This document shows positions 9,869 to 18,039 of a DNA stretch of 64,000 bases, piece after piece; positions within the stretch are counted from its first letter, which is position 1, and the number at the start of each line of letters is the position of its first letter. Below the pieces are notes generated by a model. The model saw nothing but the letters and a program-made list of their open reading frames with translations, was not told where the DNA came from and searched no databases. Origin of the DNA: an uncultured Lactobacillus sp. (GTDB taxonomy: Bacteria > Bacillota > Bacilli > Lactobacillales > Lactobacillaceae); the NCBI GenBank assembly GCA_905204935.1, contig CAJLBJ010000004.1, positions 29,428 through 93,427 of the forward strand, given 5' to 3'. A program made the position numbers and the translations under genes.

Positions 9869-12844
9869 TTAGTGTTTCTTAAAGCCTAATACTGCTAGAC
9901 CTGCTAAGAATAAGCCGGCTAGACTAGCAAGAATGGATACTTGCTCACCTGTTTGTGGAAGATTACCGTCTTTTTTAGTATTGGTATTCTTATTGGTGTT
10001 CTTATTGGTGTTCGTTGGCTTATCACTAGGCGTTTCAGGATTTTTATTAGTGTCTTCCGAATATACTGGAGCTGTCTTGGTACTAAAGTTTAACTCGCTT
10101 AAGACAACATTTTGGCTTCCCGGATCTAAAACGAGACGAATACCATCAAAACCAGTTGCTGCTTTATTTTTACTTTGAGAGTTAGTCAAACCAAATTCAT
10201 TGATTTGTTTGCTACCATCGGTTTTACCTACTTTTTGCCAAGTGCCATTGCTACGAACATAAAGTGTTCCTTTAGCTTTACCAACTAAAACAAGTGAGTT
10301 AGCATTAGTTACTGGTGTATCGCTAACTTGCTCGATAGTTGCACTCTTGGATGTGTCATTTATTTTGGCTGTAAAGTCGGTAGTAAGTGAACCATCAAAG
10401 AGAGTTTGGATAGATTTACCATCAGAACTTGAAGAGTTTGTGAGTTTGAAATTAGAAGTTCCATAGACCGATAAATCACGTATTTTTAGCCAAGAAGATG
10501 AGTCACTATTTGCTACTATAAAGACGTATTGTCCAGTAACAGGGGTACTTAAATCAACTTGAGCTAAACCGCTAGATGCAATATGGCCAACTGCTTGTTT
10601 GTCACTACCGTCTTCTTTGTTGCCAATATAAACAGTAGCATCTGTGAACATATCACCAGATGTTGCAGTATCAGTGTCACCTTGTTTTAATACGATACTT
10701 GCAATTTGTTGTGGTTTAGTTAGTTTTAATGTAATAGTATCGCCTTTAGCGGTGTTACGTGAGCTCCAAAATAGTGAAGTGTCACTGTCATCTGTTATGT
10801 TAGCAACACCATTATTTTGATAAACTGGAATTTGTGTGCTAGCCGTGCCCGTATATTTATTATTTGTGACTTTAAGTGGTGTAAAACCAAACCATGAATC
10901 TAAGTTGTTAAAATCACCATTGAGATTGGTTAACGTTTCAAAAACACCGTCACCAACGCTTGGAACAATCGCAGGTTCACTGCTATCTGTACGTCCATCT
11001 ACAATAGCTTTAACTTTAGCTTGTGCGATCTCTGATTTTAGTGTAACCAAGTTTGAACCAAGTGTGTCAAGGTTGACTGGATTTGCGCTTTGAAGGGCCT
11101 CTGTAATTTCAATATTTGCTAAACTTGCTTTAGCCCAATGTGAAGCTGCATTAATCCAAGGTAAAGCATCGTTGTAAAAACCAGGTATTGCTAAGTGTTG
11201 TAATGTAACTGATGCTTGTGCAATCTTGGTAAGTTGAGCCTTGAGATTTGCCAAAGCTTGTGCATGTAAGTCGCTACCTGGAGAAGACTTTTGATAAGCC
11301 GTAACGAGACTTGAGAGAATTGGAGCTTTGGTTTGTTCATCGGCTGAGCCATGATCCCAATATTGGTTTAAATCAGCAAAGGCCTTTAAACTATCAAGGA
11401 CTGTCGAATCGTTACCAGCAATTTCTGCTAAAACATTGTTTAGAGATGTTTGAGGATTATATGTCGATGAGTTCCACATATAATCAGCGTAACTACCAAT
11501 ACCAATCCAAGAGGCGTATGGTTCAATCATTGGATTAGAAGTGAATCCTTCGGTTGTTTGGTACAAATCATCAGCACGACCGACTACGGGATTGAGGTAT
11601 AAACGATCTTGATTAGAGTCGTTAACTGGGAAGTTATCCCAAATGAACAATTTATCTGTGTGATAAGTTTCTTTGGCCTTATTAATAGAGTCTGCTGTTA
11701 TTTTATCTGAAAATACGCCTTCGCCTGTCCACTGAATATGGATGTCTTTATCTAAGGCAAGTCCTTGTGCTTCTTTAAATGGATCTTGTGCCGAACCACT
11801 ATAGTTGGTAGGCACTAACCATAAAGCCGGCAGATTATTTTTTTCAACATATTCTCGTTGAACCTTGTTTAAATAATAGGCTTGAGCATCGGCTAAAGGC
11901 GACCAACTATTGTTTGGATAGTTTGGTGTATCATGAGCCGGGAAGACGGCGGCATCCGTATCGTTGATGACTGGATTGATATCGTCTAAGGCGATATAAA
12001 ATTGGGAAACACCAATTGAGCGCAACTGATCGAACTTAGCAATCGTTGCTTGATAATCGGCTGTACTAGAGTAGGTAATATCATTACCTGGCGATAAGGC
12101 ATAAACGAACTCTACGTGGTTTTTCTTAGCTTCATCTACGAGTTCTTTGATTTCATTTAACTTATCTTGTGGATATGGTTTACGCCAGTTTTCACGCAGA
12201 TAAGTGTCATCTTTAGGTGAATAAATATAGGTGTTCATGCGATGTTGGCCCATGAATTTAAACATGTCTTTGCGGGCTTGATTAGACCAAGGTTGGCCAT
12301 AAAAACCTTCGATAACACCGCGGATGCTCATTTGAGGAGATTCATAAACGGCTAGGTTGGTGACACTTTGTTTGTCGTTAATCGTCGTGATGACTTGGTT
12401 AAGTGCATAAAACAAACCGGTAGCATCCTTACCTTGAATTGCTAAGGCAGTTTGATTATTGATTGTACCAGATTTGATTAAATAACCGTTGTCTTTCAAA
12501 TTGTTAACTGAGTTACCGTTTAACTGTCCAACCAAGTCACTGGTGGTTTGATCATCAGCTGTACCTATACTAATTTGGTTAAACGAGATATTATTTTCCT
12601 TTAGTAGGACTATAATTTTATTGGCTAACTCTTTATTGACAGCATCTAAACTACTTTGAATCGATACTGTTTGATCGGTATTCTTTGTGGCTAAGACACT
12701 TGGTGTAGAATGGTTGACATTATCAGCTTTGGCAGGATGTGTAGTGGCACCTAAAACTGTGACTAAACTGACTGTGGTAATCCCCATGAATACCCATTTT
12801 TTCCCTGATTTATACATTTTGTAATGTGTTTTTTTATTCTGCAT
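9869..12844 (-). CDS. Cell-wall-anchored GH84 beta-N-acetylglucosaminidase (hyaluronidase/NagJ-like)
   Basis: A secreted enzyme of about 991 residues expected to release terminal beta-GlcNAc from host glycans. The chosen ATG (12842-12844) has AAGGGG seven bases upstream; an ATG 66 bases further upstream lacks this. The N-terminus has MYKSGKKW, the KxYKxGKxW-type signal peptide, and a hydrophobic stretch ending near AKADN. The GH84 barrel begins at RGVIEGFYGQPWS. The catalytic Asp pair lies in IALDDINP (about residue 287). The later half has beta-rich F5/8-type regions. The C-terminus is a sortase signal: NLPQTGE, a hydrophobic span and KKH, preceded by a Thr/Asn/Lys-rich wall spacer. It is the only clearly exported glycosidase in the window, so its products may feed the uptake systems downstream. 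Confidence 0.93.
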   Translation of the reverse strand: MQNKKTHYKMYKSGKKWVFMGITTVSLVTVLGATTHPAKADNVNHSTPSVLATKNTDQTVSIQSSLDAVNKELANKIIVLLKENNISFNQISIGTADDQTTSDLVGQLNGNSVNNLKDNGYLIKSGTINNQTALAIQGKDATGLFYALNQVITTINDKQSVTNLAVYESPQMSIRGVIEGFYGQPWSNQARKDMFKFMGQHRMNTYIYSPKDDTYLRENWRKPYPQDKLNEIKELVDEAKKNHVEFVYALSPGNDITYSSTADYQATIAKFDQLRSIGVSQFYIALDDINPVINDTDAAVFPAHDTPNYPNNSWSPLADAQAYYLNKVQREYVEKNNLPALWLVPTNYSGSAQDPFKEAQGLALDKDIHIQWTGEGVFSDKITADSINKAKETYHTDKLFIWDNFPVNDSNQDRLYLNPVVGRADDLYQTTEGFTSNPMIEPYASWIGIGSYADYMWNSSTYNPQTSLNNVLAEIAGNDSTVLDSLKAFADLNQYWDHGSADEQTKAPILSSLVTAYQKSSPGSDLHAQALANLKAQLTKIAQASVTLQHLAIPGFYNDALPWINAASHWAKASLANIEITEALQSANPVNLDTLGSNLVTLKSEIAQAKVKAIVDGRTDSSEPAIVPSVGDGVFETLTNLNGDFNNLDSWFGFTPLKVTNNKYTGTASTQIPVYQNNGVANITDDSDTSLFWSSRNTAKGDTITLKLTKPQQIASIVLKQGDTDTATSGDMFTDATVYIGNKEDGSDKQAVGHIASSGLAQVDLSTPVTGQYVFIVANSDSSSWLKIRDLSVYGTSNFKLTNSSSSDGKSIQTLFDGSLTTDFTAKINDTSKSATIEQVSDTPVTNANSLVLVGKAKGTLYVRSNGTWQKVGKTDGSKQINEFGLTNSQSKNKAATGFDGIRLVLDPGSQNVVLSELNFSTKTAPVYSEDTNKNPETPSDKPTNTNKNTNKNTNTKKDGNLPQTGEQVSILASLAGLFLAGLAVLGFKKH

Positions 12845-13548
12845 AGTAAAGCCCCTTTCATCTGTAAATAAATACGTCTTTATTTTATTTTTAACCAGTT
12901 TGTTATGCAAGCGTTTTCTTTTGTGTTATATCAACTTTTGAAAGTTAATATAACAAATTTTTTGGTATAAAAAAACAGCACGAACTTAATGTTTGTGCTG
13001 TTTGCTGGTTAAATTAAGGTTCTTAAAATGGAGATTGCGCATTAACCATTTTTCTAGGCATATTATGTTAGCTATTTGGATTTTTCCCCATAATTTTTTG
13101 GCGAAGGAGAAACTGGTACTTCTTTGAGGTAACTTAAGCTTTATAAAGCCTGGTAAGCCAAGTTTTACTGATAGTTTTTTAAAACAAAAAACCGCCCTAA
13201 AAAGGACGGTTTCCTGCAGTTCCATATACGAAACTCTCTAGTTTATATCATGTTATTATTGTAACCGGTTAAATCATTTATTGCAAGAGGATAATTGAAT
13301 TTTTTATCCAAATACCGCAAATATGTGTGATTACCCATATGAGAGGTTTAAACTTTAGAAAGATGCTTTGACCTCTAAACTTGTAGAAGGGAGTAAAGTT
13401 ACTTGAATACTGTTGTCTTCTTAGAAACTAAAATAAAATTTGCTATCAAAAAACAAAATAACCGAATGTAGTTACAACTCATAAAATTAATTATTCTAGA
13501 ACTATTGAGAAATAAATCTGTTATAATCAGAAAAAAAGAAGCGCTAAA
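12845..13548. other. Intergenic stretch with two hairpins, no convincing gene
   Basis: About 700 bases without a supported gene. It holds a strong hairpin AAACAGCACGAAC/GTTTGTGCTGTTT (12973-12985, 12991-13003) and a terminator-like hairpin ACCGCCCT/AGGACGGT (13191-13212) whose T run is on the minus strand. The latter implies a minus-strand transcript, or the relic of one, from the region above it. A TATAAT box at 13522-13527 (+) probably serves the peptide remnant and immunity gene. Confidence 0.5.
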
Positions 13549-13705
13549 ATGGTTTTAACAAGTTTTGATTAGTTTAGTTACTGGTACTATTAATAATAGT
13601 ACTTTTGCACATTCAGGTTACTGTAAGCTTGTATTAAATGGAGCCAATGTAATGATTGGATCAGGTGCAAGAAATTACTTTAATCCAAGATATAGGGGCG
13701 ATTAG
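13549..13705 (+). pseudogene. Broken small secreted-peptide gene, possible bacteriocin remnant
   Basis: The ATG at 13549 gives only MVLTSFD before a stop. One base offset, the frame 13559-13702 reads VLISLVTGTINNSTFAHS, which looks like the core of a signal peptide ending AHS, then GYCKLVLNGANVMIGSG and ends NYFNPRYRGD with TAG at 13703-13705. This abuts the ATG of the immunity-like gene with no gap. Removing one A near 13557-13561 would join MVLT to VLISLV. The layout (small peptide gene then immunity gene) suggests an inactivated bacteriocin, but I do not recognise a bacteriocin family motif such as YGNGV or a GG leader. Confidence 0.4.
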
Positions 13706-14011
13706 ATGGCTAAAATAACAGAAAAAGAAATTATAGACGAGGTATATAATCTCATTTTAAACAAGAATGTCCAGCAAGACGAACGTGTAATTCTCGTGAA
13801 TTTCAAAAACAATGTCGGGGCTAAGGCTGATTTCCAAAATGAATTGATGAAATTAGCTGGTGAATTACAACAGTTAGCAGTTAAAAATTTATCAAACAAT
13901 AAAAAAATGAGTTTTGAAGTTAGCGAATTTAGTAAAAAGATCGCTTATTACGGAGAATTAAAATCAAACTGGGCTCGTGGATTGCTTATGATGAATATGA
14001 TTTTCAGATAA
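13706..14011 (+). CDS. Bacteriocin immunity-like protein (EntA/PedB-type helical bundle)
   Basis: The 101-residue protein resembles the four-helix immunity proteins that protect lactic acid bacteria from class II bacteriocins. It starts with KEIIDEVYNLILNK and has a central LAGELQQLAVKNL, then EVSEFSKKIAYYGELKSN. Length, helical pattern and charge fit that family, and there is no signal peptide or membrane span. GGGG upstream of the ATG serves as ribosome binding site. It follows a broken peptide gene and precedes a terminator, with no ABC exporter or two-component genes nearby. It is therefore an orphan immunity gene that may give cross-protection against competitors. Assignment rests on pattern similarity only. 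Confidence 0.6.
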   Translation: MAKITEKEIIDEVYNLILNKNVQQDERVILVNFKNNVGAKADFQNELMKLAGELQQLAVKNLSNNKKMSFEVSEFSKKIAYYGELKSNWARGLLMMNMIFR

Positions 14012-14042
14012 AAAAGGACTTAGATAAGCAAAGTCTTTTTTT
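14010..14042 (+). terminator. Terminator of the immunity-like gene
   Basis: Imperfect stem AAAAGGACTT with AAGTCTTTTTT, ending in seven T residues. Confidence 0.65.
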
Positions 14043-14190
14043 GCAACTTGTTACATGCCAAAAATGGCAAAGAAACATTAATATGTTAACGTTTTAGAGG
14101 CGATTTGGAATGCTAAAATTATAATAAAATGTAATTGGCGAAGATAGATGTTGCAGGATAATTAGTAATTTTTGGGGGAGTTGAATTTCA

Positions 14191-14340
14191 ATGAAAGTAA
14201 TTAACTTTAAGATAGTTCAGACGTTATTAGCGGTGATTTTTATGTTCAGTGTACCTTTTAATATATCTTGGCTAAGTTATATTATGGGATTTTTTCTTAT
14301 AATAGCAATCTGGATACCGACAAAGAAAACAGACTTTTAA
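14191..14340 (+). CDS. Small hydrophobic protein (49 residues), unknown function
   Basis: A short frame with a strong ribosome binding site (GGGGGAG at 14174-14180, about ten bases before the ATG). The product has two likely membrane spans, VQTLLAVIFMFSVPF and LSYIMGFFLIIAIWI, a short turn between them and a basic end TKKTDF. TATAAT-like sequence lies at 14120-14125 and a terminator follows at 14377, so it looks like its own small transcription unit. I do not recognise a family. Its position next to the immunity-like gene makes a role in the same bacteriocin locus possible, for example as an accessory or immunity peptide, but that is inference. Confidence 0.5.
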   Translation: MKVINFKIVQTLLAVIFMFSVPFNISWLSYIMGFFLIIAIWIPTKKTDF

Positions 14341-14376
14341 ATAGTGACTACTTTAAAAAGCAAAATGGCCGTTTAT

Positions 14377-14413
14377 AGAGCAACTTTTCCGAAGAAGAGT
14401 TGCTCTGTTTTTT
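14377..14413 (+). terminator. Terminator after the 49-residue ORF
   Basis: Perfect stem AGAGCAACT (14377-14385) with AGTTGCTCT (14398-14406), then G and six T residues. Confidence 0.85.
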
Positions 14414-14483
14414 GTATGGATTCCCGAAAAACGAAATTAGCTATTCACAATTGACGCATACGAAAAATCAACCTAGTGTGAGA

Positions 14484-14501
14484 TTTCTAATTAATTAGAA
14501 A
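14484..14501. repeat. 18-bp perfect palindrome upstream of the ClC gene
   Basis: TTTCTAATTAATTAGAAA lies about 170 bp before the ClC start codon in an otherwise featureless spacer. It could be an operator or a relic; it shares the core CTAATTAG with the LysR-side palindrome at 4868-4883. Confidence 0.35.
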
Positions 14502-14671
14502 AATTCGCCACTGCATATTGAAAAAACTACGAAAGCCATAGTTAAGCCAGTTTAATGTTTTAATATTCATGTTTTTGCTTTTTATTAAAAATATGAATTG
14601 ACTTTAATTTTAATTAGCGGTAAGTTTGAGATATTAAAAGTAAAGTTAGGTAAGTTATCGTGGGGAATTTA

Positions 14672-16195
14672 ATGGAACGTTTACAACTCAACTCGACACG
14701 TTTTATCTTTATTTTAAAAGGTCTATTTGTTGGAAGTTTAGTCGGGATTGTTGTTAGTATCTTTAGGTTTGTGATTGAAAAAAGTCTAATTTTAGTTAAA
14801 GGCTTATATCAGCAGATGCATACGCAGCCTTGGTTACTTGGTGTTTGGCTAGTGGTGATGCTTTTGTGCTGTTATTTATGTGGTTTATTGATCAAAAGTG
14901 ATCCAAATATCAAAGGCTCAGGTATTCCACAAGTTGAAGGGCAACTTGAAGGTTCACTCGAAGTTAATTGGTGGAGTGTTTTTTGGAAAAAATTTGTTGG
15001 TGGAATTTTAGCGATTGGTTCCGGCTTGTTTTTAGGGCGTGAAGGTCCTTCAATCCAATTAGGAGCGATGCTTGGTCAAGGTGTGGCTCAAGTTACTAAG
15101 CAACAAGGTACTGGCCAGCGAGTCTTGTTAGCCGGGGGTGCATCTGCTGGATTAGCAGCCGCATTTAATGCACCGATTGCAGCTACATTATTTGTTTTAG
15201 AAGAAGTTTACCATAACTTTTCACCACTTGTATGGACGACAGCCTTAAGTTCAGCGCTAGCAGCCAGTTGGGTTTCTTCAAATTTTTTTGGATTAGACCC
15301 AATTTTAGATTTAACAGCTAGCCATGTTTTTCCAGTTCAGTATTATCCATATTTGATTTTACTGGGACTTGTTTTAGGACTATTGGGCTATTTGTATCAG
15401 TATTTAACACTTAATATGCCGAGTTTTTATCAACGGTTAAACTTCTTAAAGGAACCTTATTATTCAGTTGTTCCGTTTGTTTTGGTGATTTTTGTTGGCT
15501 ATTTTTGGCCAGAAACTTTGGGTGGAGGCAATAGTTTAATTGTTCTAACTGCCCATAGTTCATGGACGTTAAAAGTTATCTTAGGTTATTTTGTTTTACG
15601 CTTGCTTTTTTCGACTTTATCTTATGGTTCAGGCTTACCTGGGGGTATCTTTTTGCCAATCTTAACTTTGGGGGCCTTACTAGGAGCTTTAGTCTTTAAT
15701 GGTCTAAATCTTTGGCAGCTAATGCCAGCTTATTTGCTGGTTAACTTTATTATCTATGCGATGGCAGGTTATTTTGCAGGAATTGGGAAAGCGCCATTTA
15801 CAGCCATCTTATTGGTGACAGAAATGGTCGGTTCACTTAAACACTTATTACCTTTAGCAGTTGTTTCACTAGTTGCTTATGCCGTGGTTGATTTGCTTGA
15901 TGGTGAACCAATTTATGAAGCTATGCTCCAAAAATTACGACCACAGGTTAAACAATGTGTCGGAACTTATCATGATCGCCTTGAAGTTCCGGTCTTTGTT
16001 GATTCATATCTCCAAGATAAGCAAGTTCGTGATATTGCTTGGCCTAAAGAGTGTTTATTAGTGGCAATTCGGCGTGGTGAAAATGAACAATTACCACATG
16101 GTGATACGGTGATTCGCAGTGGTGATACCTTAGTTTTTGCAATTGCCCATGAAAATCGAGCTTGGTTAAAAAATGAAATTGAAAAATTAAAATAA
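14672..16195 (+). CDS. clcA: ClC-family chloride channel / H+-Cl- exchanger with C-terminal TrkA-C domain
   Basis: A polytopic membrane protein with the three ClC selectivity motifs: KGSGIPQVEG, GREGPSIQLGA and GSGLPGGIFLPILTLGA. The Glu of GREGP is the external gate found in exchangers and most channels. GIGKAPFTAILLVTEM is the fourth conserved block. The last 75 residues (CVGTYHDRLEVPVF to the end, with GDTVIRSGDTLVFA) form a TrkA-C/RCK-C regulatory domain, common in bacterial ClCs. The ATG at 14672 is preferred because the GGGGA just before it is the ribosome binding site. A GTG twelve bases upstream is possible. It probably helps acid resistance or chloride homeostasis. It is monocistronic, ending in a strong terminator. 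Confidence 0.93.
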   Translation: MERLQLNSTRFIFILKGLFVGSLVGIVVSIFRFVIEKSLILVKGLYQQMHTQPWLLGVWLVVMLLCCYLCGLLIKSDPNIKGSGIPQVEGQLEGSLEVNWWSVFWKKFVGGILAIGSGLFLGREGPSIQLGAMLGQGVAQVTKQQGTGQRVLLAGGASAGLAAAFNAPIAATLFVLEEVYHNFSPLVWTTALSSALAASWVSSNFFGLDPILDLTASHVFPVQYYPYLILLGLVLGLLGYLYQYLTLNMPSFYQRLNFLKEPYYSVVPFVLVIFVGYFWPETLGGGNSLIVLTAHSSWTLKVILGYFVLRLLFSTLSYGSGLPGGIFLPILTLGALLGALVFNGLNLWQLMPAYLLVNFIIYAMAGYFAGIGKAPFTAILLVTEMVGSLKHLLPLAVVSLVAYAVVDLLDGEPIYEAMLQKLRPQVKQCVGTYHDRLEVPVFVDSYLQDKQVRDIAWPKECLLVAIRRGENEQLPHGDTVIRSGDTLVFAIAHENRAWLKNEIEKLK

Positions 16196-16234
16196 AAATA
16201 CCCCACTAGTTTTTTAGGCTAGTGGGGTATTTTG
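16196..16234 (+). terminator. Terminator after clcA
   Basis: Near-perfect stem AATACCCCACTAG with CTAGTGGGGTATT followed by TT, immediately after the stop codon. Confidence 0.85.
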
Positions 16235-16266
16235 AATAATAAAAAAGATAATTATTTTTTTAATAA

Positions 16267-16304
16267 TAAAAGCGCTTGCAAAAAAATAAAAGATAGATTA
16301 TAAT
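16267..16304 (+). promoter_or_regulatory. Promoter of the antiterminator-PTS operon with overlapping cre-like site
   Basis: TTGCAA (16276-16281) and TATAAT (16299-16304) are spaced by exactly 17 bp, a near-consensus sigma-A promoter. AAAAGCGCTTGCAA overlaps the -35 and resembles a CcpA site, so glucose should repress the operon. Confidence 0.7.
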
Positions 16305-16320
16305 TGTGTTAAAGATAAAA

Positions 16321-16386
16321 AGATATGTAACTATTAAATTAGGCATAGCTATTCGTATTTAAGGATAGCTGTGCCTAATTTTTTTT
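16321..16386 (+). promoter_or_regulatory. Antiterminator target (RAT) and leader terminator
   Basis: The leader between promoter and first gene contains a long hairpin, AAATTAGGCATAGCTAT (16336-16352) with ATAGCTGTGCCTAATTT (16365 onward), followed by a T run (16378-16386). It lies before the ATG at 16404, so it would end transcription unless prevented. Just upstream and overlapping, 16321-16350 has the spacing of a BglG/LicT RAT (GTAACTATTAAATTAGGCA resembles GTTACTGCTATTGCAGGCA). Binding of the antiterminator encoded immediately downstream would keep the terminator from forming. Confidence 0.75.
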
Positions 16387-16403
16387 GGAAAGGAATTGAG
16401 GCT

Positions 16404-17255
16404 ATGAAAGTAATTCAATCACTAAACCAAAATGCGTTACTGGTTATCAATAACAATGGAGAGGAGGTTGTTGCGTTAGGAAAAGGAATTGGATTCAAAA
16501 AAAAGAAAGGGGATTTAGTTGATGTAAAAGGGATTTCTAGAATATTTGCTGTGCAATCAAATGTTGTAGAAAAAAAGATTTTAGAGACATTAAAAGATAT
16601 TGACGCAGATATTTACATGATTGCTGAAGATGTAGTCGATTTGGCAGAAACCTTATTGAACAAAAAATTAAATGAAACATTTATTTTTACAATAGCAAAA
16701 CATATTCAGTTTGCTATTGAAAGAGATAGAGAAACACAACTTGAATATGATCCATTTGAATATCAACTAGGCTATCTTTATCCAGATGAATATAAAGTTT
16801 CTGAGGAAGTCATAAAATTTATCAATGATAAATATCATTTGTCAATGAAGAAGCAAGAAATTTCATTTTTTACACTGCATTTTGTGAATGGAATGATTGA
16901 TAGTGAAGATTTCAATGATATTTTGAAGCTAAGTGATACTCTCAATGAGATTGTGTCATTTATTGATGAAGAAAGTGGAAAGAATTTAAGAAAAGATTCT
17001 GTGGATTATAGTCGATTTATTGTCCACCTTAGGTATTTTTTGATTAGGTCATTTTCTAAAGATAAAGAGGAAAAGCAAGATCCAAGAATAGATGAATTAT
17101 TAGGAATTACTAAAGAAATGTATTTAGAAGAGACCAAGTTATTGTCAAAAATCAAAGAAAAATTATTTGAGGATAAAGGATTATCATTTGGTGTAGATGA
17201 AGACTTGTATTTATTACTGCATTTGGTGAGGATTTTAGGAAAGAAGGATGAGTAG
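16404..17255 (+). CDS. BglG/LicT-family transcriptional antiterminator
   Basis: An RNA-binding antiterminator controlled by PTS phosphorylation. The N-terminal co-antiterminator domain (about residues 1-55) has MKVIQSLNQNALLVINNNGE and LGKGIGFKKKKGD. Two PRD domains follow, with conserved histidines in TIAKHIQFAIERD and FTLHFVNGM (PRD1) and FIVHLRYFLIRSF and LLLHLVRIL (PRD2). The start at 16404 is chosen because the family begins at MKV(I/L) and GGAAAGGA lies upstream. An ATG at 16371 falls in the leader terminator. It controls its own operon through the RAT/terminator just upstream, and inducer level is sensed via the downstream PTS. The gene is AT-rich and uses ATA and AGA codons more than neighbouring operons. 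Confidence 0.93.
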   Translation: MKVIQSLNQNALLVINNNGEEVVALGKGIGFKKKKGDLVDVKGISRIFAVQSNVVEKKILETLKDIDADIYMIAEDVVDLAETLLNKKLNETFIFTIAKHIQFAIERDRETQLEYDPFEYQLGYLYPDEYKVSEEVIKFINDKYHLSMKKQEISFFTLHFVNGMIDSEDFNDILKLSDTLNEIVSFIDEESGKNLRKDSVDYSRFIVHLRYFLIRSFSKDKEEKQDPRIDELLGITKEMYLEETKLLSKIKEKLFEDKGLSFGVDEDLYLLLHLVRILGKKDE

Positions 17256-17720
17256 GTGAGTATTGTAGGAGAACTAATTCAAGCAGAACTTATTGATATG
17301 GAATGTGACAGTATATCAGTAAATGATTTTTTTGAAACTAAAGCAGAGATTTTAAAAAAATTAGGATTTGTAGAAAAAACATATTTAGAAGCAATAATTG
17401 AACGTGAAAAAGAATATCCAACAGGATTGAATTTAGAAAATATTGCTATTGCGATTCCGCATACTACGGTTGATCATATAAAAAAACCATTTATTTATTT
17501 TAATAAATTAGTGAATAGAGATATTGAATTTATTCAAATGGGAACGGATGATGTAATCGTAAAACCTGAGTATATATTGATGTTAGGAATTAAGGAACCT
17601 AAAAATCAAGTAAATTTATTAGCTGAGATAATGGAACTATTTAGTCAAAAAGAATTTATATATAACATAAAAAATGCAAAAAGTGCAACAGAAATTATAA
17701 ACTTATTCAATGAATTTTAA
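17256..17720 (+). CDS. PTS EIIA component, galactitol/fructose superfamily
   Basis: A cytoplasmic phosphocarrier of 154 residues. The active-site histidine lies in IAIAIPHTTVDHIKKP, the usual setting for GatA-type EIIA domains, with ILMLGIKEPKNQVNLLAEI toward the C-terminus. Translation seems to start with GTG directly after the TAG of the antiterminator, with AAGGATG as ribosome binding site, so the two genes are coupled. It passes phosphate from HPr to the EIIB encoded next. The substrate cannot be read from EIIA; the operon's aldolase suggests a ketose or deoxyketose. Confidence 0.9.
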   Translation: MSIVGELIQAELIDMECDSISVNDFFETKAEILKKLGFVEKTYLEAIIEREKEYPTGLNLENIAIAIPHTTVDHIKKPFIYFNKLVNRDIEFIQMGTDDVIVKPEYILMLGIKEPKNQVNLLAEIMELFSQKEFIYNIKNAKSATEIINLFNEF

Positions 17721-17738
17721 ATTAAGGAGACGATGAAA

Positions 17739-18017
17739 ATGAAAAAATTTATAGTAGCATGTGGCTCAGGAGTTGCAACTTCACAAACGGTAGCAAGTAC
17801 GGTAGGAAGAATGTTTGAAAAAGATAAAGTACCAGCTACAGTTGAGGCCGTTGATATGAAATCACTAGAACATTACTTAAAAAATGCTGATGGGTATATC
17901 TATATTGCAAAACCTAAAAAGGATTATGGGGTTCCGATGTTTAATGGTATTGCATTTTTAACAGGAATGGGAAAGGATGCAGAATATAAAAAACTTTTAG
18001 ATTTTATCAATAAGTAA
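17739..18017 (+). CDS. PTS EIIB component, galactitol family
   Basis: A cytoplasmic phosphocarrier of 92 residues with the P-loop cysteine near the start, FIVACGSGVATSQTVAST, typical of GatB. AAGGAG lies nine bases before the ATG at 17739; the ATG at 17733 is only three bases from it, so the second is preferred. The chain then has a predicted central beta strand with DGYIYIAKPKKDYGVP. It stands between EIIA and EIIC with short spacers, so it is part of the same transcript. Confidence 0.9.
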   Translation: MKKFIVACGSGVATSQTVASTVGRMFEKDKVPATVEAVDMKSLEHYLKNADGYIYIAKPKKDYGVPMFNGIAFLTGMGKDAEYKKLLDFINK

Positions 18018-18039
18018 TTTTGTAGAAAGGGGAATACTG

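Noticed and set aside
12986..13225. 79-codon minus-strand frame between the two hairpins
   Set aside because: It spans a terminator-like hairpin at its start, has no convincing ribosome binding site and shows no recognisable protein pattern.
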